Below, piece by piece: positions 1-5,481 of a DNA stretch of 6,069 nt. The position numbers and the translations under genes are program-made. The notes below the pieces were generated by a model. It searched no databases and was not told the origin of the DNA. It saw nothing but the letters and a program-made list of their open reading frames with translations. Within the stretch, counting starts at the first letter, position 1; every line of letters begins with the position of its first letter. Origin of the DNA: Bacillota bacterium. Lineage in GTDB: Bacteria > Bacillota > Clostridia > Lachnospirales > Lachnospiraceae. The stretch covers positions 1 to 6,069 of the forward strand of contig JAEZZO010000001.1 in the NCBI GenBank assembly GCA_023418475.1. The letters run 5' to 3'.

Positions 1-1818
1 CTCTTGCTCTCTTAGTGTCAGTGATAATACAATCGGCGGCAGCAGCTGTTGCGAAGAGATGGTTTTTGTCTTAGCGGCAGCCATGATCTTTTCATACAAA
101 ACCTTCTCATGCGCTGCATGCTGGTCAATAATATAAAGCTCCTTCTTATATTCCACAAGCCAATAAGTCGAAAATATCTGTCCTATAATCCGGTGCTCGT
201 CAAGAGCCGATTTGGATAAAAATCGTTTTTCTTCTGATGTTTCGGAGAAAGAAAATAAATTCATCTGTTCTTCTACAATAATTTCAGGTAAAGGATCGCC
301 TGTAATTACTCTTTGATTTTCTATGAATTTATCTTCTGTCGATTTATCTTCTGTCAATTTATCTTCCGATCTTTTAACTTGTGAATATTGAGCTTCCGAT
401 AATCTATCTGCTGTGAAATAACCTTGTGAAATATTCGCTGCATTGTTTTCAGGTAAAATATCTTCTCCAATCTCTTGATTCTCCGCAAAGTTATTCTTAA
501 CTACCGCTTTTTCTACCAATTTATCTTGTACGAAAGGCTCTTCTGCTTCGGCGACACGATAATCAATGCTTCGGCTTCCATCTTTCTCATAATTAATCAC
601 GAACGGCATTATCGGACGCTTTGGCTCTTCTTCGTTAATTCTTTCTGTCTGTGGTTGAAGAGATTGAAAACTGTTCTGCAGCTGCACCGTAAGCGGCTGC
701 TCCATAAACTGCTTTCTCCTATTTTGTTCAAACGGTTCCGGTATCCCTGCTTCTTTCTTCTTTTCCGCATTTGCCGTTACATTAATCTTCTCAGTCTCAT
801 TCCCGCTTAATAAAACCTTTGGTATCATTTCTTTACTGGATAACGTATTTCTTATAATATCCATTGTGCTGCGAAATACTTCTTCACCGTTTTTCAGACG
901 GATTTCCAGCTTCTGCGGATGAACGTTTACATCAATTGCAGCAGGATTAAGCTCTAAGTAAAGCGAAGTAAATGGATATTTATGCTGCATCAAATAGGGC
1001 TTATACGCTTCTTCGATTGCTCTGGTTATCACATTACTTTTAATATATCTACCGTTGATAAAATAATTTTCATAATTACGATTTCCCCTGTTAATAACGG
1101 GTTTTCCGATAAATCCTTTTATTTTTATATCCTCGGAATGATATTCCACCGGAAGCAACTCCTTTACGATCTCTCTGCCATAAACCTGATAAAGAATATC
1201 CCTGCTGCTGTGATTCCCTGAGGACTGCAGCTTGATTTGCTGATTTACGATAAATTTGAAGGACACTCCGGGATGGGATACCATAAGTCTTTCCATTAAA
1301 TCACTGATATATCCAGCTTCCGTCGTTGCAGACTTCAGGAATTTTCTACGGGCAGGAGTATTATAGAAAAGATTTCTTACGATAATTGTTGTCCCTCCTG
1401 GACATCCAATTTCTTCCAGCAGTTTTTCTTCCCCGCCTTCCATCAGGTATCGGAAACCATTTAATGCAGAAGGAGTCTTAGAAATCAACTCCACCTGTGC
1501 TACCGCAGCGATACTGGATAAAGCTTCTCCCCGAAAGCCCAGACTTGTTACCGATAATAGATCCTGTGCCGTACGGATTTTGCTGGTGGCATGCCGAAGA
1601 AACGCTAAGGGAATATCCTCCTTCACAATCCCGGCACCATTATCTGTAATTCGAATAAAGCTTAGTCCGCCCTCTTTAATTTCGGCCGTAATTGCAGTGG
1701 CTCCTGCGTCCATTGCATTTTCTATGAGCTCCTTTACAACGGCACTTGGGCGTTCTACTACTTCTCCGGCAGCAATTTGATTTATCGTTGGTTCATCAAG
1801 TAAGTGAATCATTGGCAT
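1..1818 (-). CDS. mutL: DNA mismatch repair protein MutL (endonuclease-type), 3' end outside window
   Basis: MutL couples mismatch detection by MutS to strand nicking and removal. The first 606 codons are visible and fully open; the C-terminus lies beyond position 1. The GHKL ATPase domain (about residues 1-330) shows NQIAAGEVVERP (13-24), the probable catalytic Glu30 and Mg-binding Asn34 in KELIEN, DNGAG (59-63), GFRGEAL (94-100) and NVHPQK (298-303). A poorly conserved linker of about 200 residues follows, with acidic TEDK repeats and QMNLF (518-522), a likely sliding-clamp motif. The C-terminal domain begins near 543 and contains DQHAAHEKVLYE (565-576), which fits the metal-binding endonuclease motif DQHAx2Ex4E. 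The start is ATG at 1818: the family's MPxIxxL opening begins there, and an in-frame TAA lies two codons upstream. The ribosome site is weak (GGGG, 6 nt spacer), which suggests dependence on mutS transcription and translation. It sits 62 bp after mutS. Identification is certain; only the end is missing. Confidence 0.98.
   Translation of the reverse strand, partial: MPMIHLLDEPTINQIAAGEVVERPSAVVKELIENAMDAGATAITAEIKEGGLSFIRITDNGAGIVKEDIPLAFLRHATSKIRTAQDLLSVTSLGFRGEALSSIAAVAQVELISKTPSALNGFRYLMEGGEEKLLEEIGCPGGTTIIVRNLFYNTPARRKFLKSATTEAGYISDLMERLMVSHPGVSFKFIVNQQIKLQSSGNHSSRDILYQVYGREIVKELLPVEYHSEDIKIKGFIGKPVINRGNRNYENYFINGRYIKSNVITRAIEEAYKPYLMQHKYPFTSLYLELNPAAIDVNVHPQKLEIRLKNGEEVFRSTMDIIRNTLSSKEMIPKVLLSGNETEKINVTANAEKKKEAGIPEPFEQNRRKQFMEQPLTVQLQNSFQSLQPQTERINEEEPKRPIMPFVINYEKDGSRSIDYRVAEAEEPFVQDKLVEKAVVKNNFAENQEIGEDILPENNAANISQGYFTADRLSEAQYSQVKRSEDKLTEDKSTEDKFIENQRVITGDPLPEIIVEEQMNLFSFSETSEEKRFLSKSALDEHRIIGQIFSTYWLVEYKKELYIIDQHAAHEKVLYEKIMAAAKTKTISSQQLLPPIVLSLTLREQE
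326..370. repeat. 15-bp in-frame tandem repeat (3 copies) in the mutL linker
   Basis: Three adjacent 15-bp units lie at 326-340, 341-355 and 356-370. The first two differ at one position and the third matches the first at 12 of 15. On the minus strand they encode SEDKL-TEDKS-TEDKF. More degenerate copies in the same frame occur at 401-415 (12 of 15) and 518-532 (first 10 bases identical). The unit is a multiple of three, so copy-number change would keep mutL in frame. It lies in the flexible linker between the ATPase and endonuclease domains. Confidence 0.85.
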
Positions 1819-1833
1819 TCTTTACCCCATTCC

Positions 1834-1848
1834 GCCATACTGTATGGC
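1834..1848. repeat. Perfect 7-1-7 palindrome in the mutS-mutL gap
   Basis: GCCATAC, one T, then GTATGGC: a perfect inverted repeat between the mutS stop and the mutL start, ending 15 nt before the mutL ATG. In the minus-strand transcript it could fold as a 6-bp stem with a 3-nt loop just upstream of the weak GGGG ribosome site. No U-tract follows, so it does not look like a terminator. It could modulate mutL translation or bind a protein, or be chance. Confidence 0.5.
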
Positions 1849-1880
1849 CTCTATGTAATACGTACGCAAATAACTATGTT

Positions 1881-4592
1881 TTATATACGGTCCCGAATCC
1901 TCTTCTGCAGCTGATACATTTTATTGATTGCATCGATCGGCGTCATTCTGGATACATCCAGATCCCGAAGTTCTGTGATGATATCCTCGTTTCCGGACAC
2001 GGAAAACAATGAGATCTGTTCCGTAGTCTTAGACTTTCTTCCTTTTTTACCGTCATTCTTTTGCTGTGTTCCCTCTGCAAGGAGCTCCTCAAGAACAAGT
2101 TCTTCCTGTTTCGCTTCCTCTGGCTCTGCATGTATTTCCGGAGCGGTAAGGTTCTTTGCTTTCAGGGCAAGATCATTTCCGGTAAGTTCTGCAACAATTT
2201 CGGACGCACGCTTTAATACACTCGCCGGAACTCCGGCAAGCTTAGCCACTTGTATTCCATAGCTCTTATCCGCTCCGCCCTTTACAATTTTCCGTAAAAA
2301 TACGATGTCCTCGCCCTGTTCCTTAACTGCAATACAATAATTATTGACGCCCGCAAGCCTTCCCTCCAGCTCCGTCAGTTCATGGTAATGGGTTGCAAAC
2401 AAGGTTTTCGCTCCTAGAATAGAAGGGTTACTGATATGCTCCACAACAGCCCAGGCAATACTAAGACCATCAAAGGTACTTGTGCCGCGTCCGATTTCAT
2501 CGAGTATTAGAAGGCTGTTTTTGCTGGCGTTACGAAGGATGTTGGCAACCTCTGTCATTTCCACCATAAAGGTACTTTGTCCGCTTGCCAGGTCATCCGA
2601 TGCGCCCACGCGGGTAAAAATACGGTCTACTATGCTAATTTGTGCCATATCCGCAGGAACAAAGCTTCCGATCTGTGCCATCAGCACAATCAAAGCTGTC
2701 TGTCTCATATAGGTAGACTTACCTGCCATATTCGGACCGGTGATTATGGAAACCCGATTTTGCTTATTATCGAGCAGTGTATCATTTGCTACAAACATAT
2801 CATGGGAAATCATCCGTTCCACTACCGGATGTCTGCCGTTTTTTATATGAATGGAACCGCTTGTTAACATCTGTGGATTTACATAATTATTCTGCTCCGC
2901 TACCATTGCAAGAGAAGCAAATACATCTATTTTAGCGATTGCTTTCGCTGTCTGTAAGATACGTTTTACCTCACCCGCAATCTGATCCCTGGCCTCGGAG
3001 AACAATTCATATTCCAGTGAAAATAGCTTGTCCTCAGCTCCTAGTATGATATCTTCCAGGTTTTTAAGTTCTTGGGTGGTATAGCGTTCCGCATTAGCTA
3101 AGGTCTGTTTTCTGATCCAGTGCTCCGGTACCAGATTTTGATAGGAATTTGTCACTTCAAGATAATAGCCAAATACACGATTATAACGAATTTTCAAGTT
3201 CTTTATTCCTGTTGCTTCTCTTTCCTTGGTCTCAAGATCCATCAGCCAGTCCTTGCCTTCTGTCTTCGCTTTTCGCAGGTGATCTACCTCTTCATTGTAG
3301 CCTTCCTTAATAATACCGCCCTCCTTCACATTTAGAGGAGGTTCCTCTGTAATTGCCCTGCCGATCAGATCTAAAATATCTTTGAGTTCATCCAGTTCGT
3401 CATAAACATCTTTTAACAGTAGGGAATCAAATGACTGCAATAAAAACTTAATATGAGGCAGCATGGACAAAGATGAGCGAAAGGCTATCAAATCCCTTGG
3501 GTTAGCACTCTTATAACAGATTTTACTCATTAAACGCTCAAGGTCATAAATCGGATTTAAGTATTCTCTGATTTCTTCCCTGGAAATCATATTTTCCTTC
3601 AATTGTCCGACTGCGTTAAGCCTGCGGTTGATCATGTCATAATCAATCAAGGGTTGCTCCAGGTAACTTCGAAGAAGTCTGGCACCCATTGCTGTTTTCG
3701 TTTTATCCAGCACCCATAAAAGGGAGCCTTTCTTCTGTTTTTCCCGTAAGGTTTCGGTTAGCTCGAGGTTACGAACCGTAGAGCTGTCTAGCAGCATGAA
3801 CTTATCATAGGTATAAGGCAGAAGCTTTGTGATATGTGAAAGTGAATTTTTCTGGGTTTCCCGCAGGAATTGCATAATACAGCCAGCTGCAATTACACCG
3901 ATTGAATAGTCCTTAAGACCCAGTCCATCCAGTGTTCCGACATTAAAATGTTCCTTTAATATCCTTACACAAAGCTCATCATCAAAATACCAGGGTTCCA
4001 GGGGAGATAAGACGATATTGCTGCTTTTTAATGCATCAATGTTAATTCCGGATACAAAAAAGGTATCATTGCAGATTATTTCGGAGGGTGACCATTTAAA
4101 AATCTCATCCATCAGCTTACGCTCCGTATCAACTTCGGTTACATAATAATCCCCGGTTGTGATATCTGCAATGGAAATACCAAAGGCATCGGTTGTGTGT
4201 ACGACTGCCATTAAATAATTATTTTTTGTCTCATCCAATACTTGTGTATTTAAATTGGTTCCGGGTGTAACAATCCGGATCACCTCACGCTTTACTATCC
4301 CCTTCGCCTGCTTCGGGTCCTCTACCTGTTCACAGATCGCAACGCGAAAGCCGCGGCTTACCAGTTTTGCCAGATAACCCTCCACCGCATGATAGGGAAC
4401 ACCGCACATCGGCGCACGCTCTTCCTGACCGATACTTTTACCGGTCAGTGCTATTTCCAACTCCTTTGAACATATGCGGGCATCCTCAAAGAACATTTCA
4501 TAAAAATCGCCTAAGCGGTAAAATAGAATACAATCCTTGTATTGTTCCTTGATTTGCATATACTGCTGCATCAGCGGAGTTAATTGTGTCAT
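1881..4592 (-). CDS. mutS: DNA mismatch repair protein MutS
   Basis: MutS is the homodimeric ATPase clamp that finds base mismatches and small loops in new DNA and recruits MutL. The protein is 903 aa, a little longer than E. coli MutS. The mismatch-reading Phe-X-Glu is F30-Y31-E32 in GDFYEMF. Connector, lever and clamp domains follow (about 125-555). The ATPase domain has Walker A GPNMAGKST (619-627), the signature loop DDLASGQSTFMVEM (666-679), Walker B ILDEIGRGTST with D698-E699, and the FATHYHEL motif (732-739). A Lys/Glu-rich linker leads to QISLF (859-863), a probable sliding-clamp motif, and a C-terminal helical tail likely used in oligomerisation. The ATG at 4592 is chosen because family homology begins at MTQLTPLMQQY and AAAGGAAG sits 6 nt upstream. 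The reading frame stays open 24 codons further, to 4664, without family resemblance. mutL follows after 62 bp, so the two probably form one operon driven from the promoter at 4806-4833. Confidence 0.99.
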   Translation of the reverse strand: MTQLTPLMQQYMQIKEQYKDCILFYRLGDFYEMFFEDARICSKELEIALTGKSIGQEERAPMCGVPYHAVEGYLAKLVSRGFRVAICEQVEDPKQAKGIVKREVIRIVTPGTNLNTQVLDETKNNYLMAVVHTTDAFGISIADITTGDYYVTEVDTERKLMDEIFKWSPSEIICNDTFFVSGINIDALKSSNIVLSPLEPWYFDDELCVRILKEHFNVGTLDGLGLKDYSIGVIAAGCIMQFLRETQKNSLSHITKLLPYTYDKFMLLDSSTVRNLELTETLREKQKKGSLLWVLDKTKTAMGARLLRSYLEQPLIDYDMINRRLNAVGQLKENMISREEIREYLNPIYDLERLMSKICYKSANPRDLIAFRSSLSMLPHIKFLLQSFDSLLLKDVYDELDELKDILDLIGRAITEEPPLNVKEGGIIKEGYNEEVDHLRKAKTEGKDWLMDLETKEREATGIKNLKIRYNRVFGYYLEVTNSYQNLVPEHWIRKQTLANAERYTTQELKNLEDIILGAEDKLFSLEYELFSEARDQIAGEVKRILQTAKAIAKIDVFASLAMVAEQNNYVNPQMLTSGSIHIKNGRHPVVERMISHDMFVANDTLLDNKQNRVSIITGPNMAGKSTYMRQTALIVLMAQIGSFVPADMAQISIVDRIFTRVGASDDLASGQSTFMVEMTEVANILRNASKNSLLILDEIGRGTSTFDGLSIAWAVVEHISNPSILGAKTLFATHYHELTELEGRLAGVNNYCIAVKEQGEDIVFLRKIVKGGADKSYGIQVAKLAGVPASVLKRASEIVAELTGNDLALKAKNLTAPEIHAEPEEAKQEELVLEELLAEGTQQKNDGKKGRKSKTTEQISLFSVSGNEDIITELRDLDVSRMTPIDAINKMYQLQKRIRDRI

Positions 4593-4598
4593 GGTGAA

Positions 4599-4606
4599 CT
4601 TCCTTT
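4599..4606 (-). promoter_or_regulatory. mutS ribosome binding site
   Basis: On the minus strand the sequence is AAAGGAAG, followed by a 6-nt spacer and the ATG at 4592. It decides the start against the longer open frame that begins at 4664, which has no comparable site. Its GGAAG core is complementary to CUUCC copies in the loop of the upstream palindromic element. Confidence 0.8.
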
Positions 4607-4653
4607 CTTTTGTAAACTTGAATAGGTAATTGTAAAACTCTGAATATAGACTG

Positions 4654-4743
4654 ATTGTGTACACAGAAAGTACATGTTCCGGAGCGGAAGTTAAGCGGAA
4701 GGAGCGTTGGAACGGAGGAATATGTACTTTCTATGTACGCAAT
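4654..4743. repeat. 90-bp palindromic (MITE-like) element in the mutS leader
   Basis: Two 27-nt arms at 4654-4680 and 4717-4743 are inverted copies matching at 24 of 27 positions. All three differences are transitions, and an 11-nt core AGAAAGTACAT / ATGTACTTTCT is perfect. The 36-nt centre is purine-rich on the plus strand and has internal repeats: AGCGGAAG at 4683-4690 and 4694-4701, GGAGCG at 4681-4686 and 4701-4706. GTTCC (4676-4680) can alternatively pair with GGAAC (4709-4713), so two folds are possible. There is no transposase, no clear target-site duplication, and no U-tract of the kind a terminator needs. It lies between the predicted mutS promoter and start codon, so it should be transcribed as a large hairpin. 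It may be a dispersed intergenic repeat or a leader regulator; the sequence alone does not decide. Confidence 0.75.
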
Positions 4744-4793
4744 TAGAACATTTATATCGTTACACAATTACATATAAACTTAGAATCAAAACA

Positions 4794-4840
4794 AAAACCA
4801 TTACAATTATATCATAAAGATACTCGATTGCAATGGTTTT
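4794..4840 (-). terminator. Probable Rho-independent terminator after rnhA
   Basis: Read on the minus strand, AAAACCATTGCAAT (4840-4827), a 19-nt loop and ATTGTAATGGTTTT (4807-4794) form a 14-bp stem with a single G-U pair, followed by a U-rich tract (UUUUUGUUUU). It is about 130-170 nt past the rnhA stop and is the only terminator-like hairpin in the gap. The stem is AT-rich, so efficiency may be modest. The plus-strand version has an A-C mismatch and a shorter T-run, so minus-strand use is favoured. Confidence 0.6.
4806..4833 (-). promoter_or_regulatory. Predicted SigA-type promoter for mutS-mutL
   Basis: On the minus strand: -35 TTGCAA (4833-4828; 4 of 6 consensus), 16-bp spacer, and -10 TATAAT (4811-4806; perfect) preceded by TGA, giving an extended -10 TGnTATAAT. 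Transcription would start around 4802-4799, leaving a leader of about 210 nt before the mutS ATG. The -35 lies in the 5' arm of the terminator hairpin and the -10 spans its loop and 3' arm. Confidence 0.65.
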
Positions 4841-4966
4841 GGTCGTCGTTTTTACATACCGGAAGACAGCGTTACAATAATTGTAATTTTACACTGACTT
4901 ACTGATTCATACTATTCTAGTAAATAATAATCTCCTTTGAATAGTTCATAGAAGGTTACTAATGTT
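4841..4966. other. Intergenic stretch downstream of rnhA, no gene seen
   Basis: This AT-rich stretch lies between the rnhA stop and the promoter/terminator hairpin. It holds the palindrome at 4872-4886 and a short TACTA-TTC-TAGTA inverted repeat (4910-4922). On the minus strand AAAGGAG (about 4934-4940) resembles a ribosome site, but the nearest ATG is about 20 nt away and its frame stops after three codons, so no small gene is called. Confidence 0.6.
4872..4886. promoter_or_regulatory. Operator-like palindrome TTACAAT-A-ATTGTAA
   Basis: A perfect 7-1-7 inverted repeat, 38 bp upstream of the predicted mutS -35 box. The same heptamer recurs as TTACAAT at 4801-4807, overlapping the -10, and as ATTGTAA at 4629-4635 in the leader. 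It has the size of a dimeric repressor site, but no known regulator is recognised. In such AT-rich sequence chance is a serious alternative. Confidence 0.35.
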
Positions 4967-5443
4967 TTATTCGGATACTACATCATCTGCCAGCTCCGAG
5001 CCATCTGCCGCCGTTGTTGCAAGTACATCACATCGTTCATTCATAGGATGCCCATTATGTCCTTTCACCCATACATAGGATACCTTATGCGGTTCCATCG
5101 CTTTTAACAGCCGTTTCCATAGATCTACATTTTTTACCGGTTCGTTTTGTCCCCGCTTCCACCCTTTTTTCTGCCAGCCATCAATCCAGTGTTCATTAAA
5201 TGCTTTCACAAGATACTGTGAGTCAGAGAACAAGCGCACATTACAGGGCCTTGTCAAGGCCTCCAATCCTGCAATTGCTGCCATCAGCTCCATCCGGTTA
5301 TTCGTTGTTTTCTTAAAACCGGCACTATATTCTCTCTCGTGAACAGTTCCCTTTGTATCAATAAACACAAGAATCGTTCCATATCCTCCCGGACCATCCG
5401 GGTTTCCTCTGGCCGATCCATCTGTATAAATTGTAACGTCCAT
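4967..5443 (-). CDS. rnhA: Ribonuclease HI
   Basis: Cytoplasmic endonuclease that cuts the RNA strand of RNA:DNA hybrids, helping clear R-loops and replication primers. The product is 158 aa, close to the 155 aa of E. coli RNase HI. The four metal-binding carboxylates are D8 (IYTDGSARGNP), E52 (NNRMELMAA), D74 (FSDSQY) and D139 (NERCDVLA). The catalytic-loop His is H129 in WVKGHNGHP. The basic handle, rich in Trp and Lys (about 86-98, HWIDGWQKKGWKR), is present, so this is the E. coli-like form. The ATG at 5443 is chosen because family homology starts there (MDVTIYTDGS) and GGAG lies 6 nt upstream. In-frame ATGs at 5455 and 5500 would add 4 or 19 residues without family resemblance. The gene starts 38 bp after the MutS-like gene, suggesting co-transcription, and is followed by a probable terminator. 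All key residues are intact. Confidence 0.97.
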   Translation of the reverse strand: MDVTIYTDGSARGNPDGPGGYGTILVFIDTKGTVHEREYSAGFKKTTNNRMELMAAIAGLEALTRPCNVRLFSDSQYLVKAFNEHWIDGWQKKGWKRGQNEPVKNVDLWKRLLKAMEPHKVSYVWVKGHNGHPMNERCDVLATTAADGSELADDVVSE

Positions 5444-5449
5444 ATTATA

Positions 5450-5453
5450 CTCC
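5450..5453 (-). promoter_or_regulatory. rnhA ribosome binding site
   Basis: GGAG on the minus strand with a 6-nt spacer (TATAAT) before the ATG at 5443. It supports this start over the in-frame ATGs at 5455 and 5500. The spacer happens to equal a -10 consensus, but no -35 is found at a workable distance. Confidence 0.65.
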
Positions 5454-5481
5454 ATTCTGCCACATAATTTTGTCAGATCTA

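Noticed and set aside
1862..1869. GTACGCAA shared between the mutS-mutL gap and the palindromic element (4735-4742)
   Set aside because: Only 8 bp are identical and the similarity does not extend far enough to suggest a second element copy.
475..4552. Several plus-strand open frames of 60-112 codons opposite mutL and mutS
   Set aside because: They are antisense shadows of two well-identified genes, with no ribosome sites or protein-like features of their own.
4593..4664. N-terminal extension of MutS by 24 residues to an ATG at 4664
   Set aside because: The added residues do not look like MutS, the frame overlaps the inverted-repeat arm, and the good ribosome site belongs to the ATG at 4592.
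4498..4767. 89-codon minus-strand open frame over the mutS start and leader
   Set aside because: It overlaps the mutS coding region in another frame, runs through the palindrome, and has no ribosome site or recognisable family.
4593..4800. Possible known riboswitch or T-box in the mutS leader
   Set aside because: No recognisable riboswitch consensus or T-box sequence, and the hairpin lacks a terminator U-tract before mutS.
4714..4816. Plus-strand small ORF (31 codons) after GGAGG at 4722
   Set aside because: The spacing to the ATG is only 3 nt, the start is inside an inverted-repeat arm, the composition is low-complexity, and no plus-strand promoter is evident.
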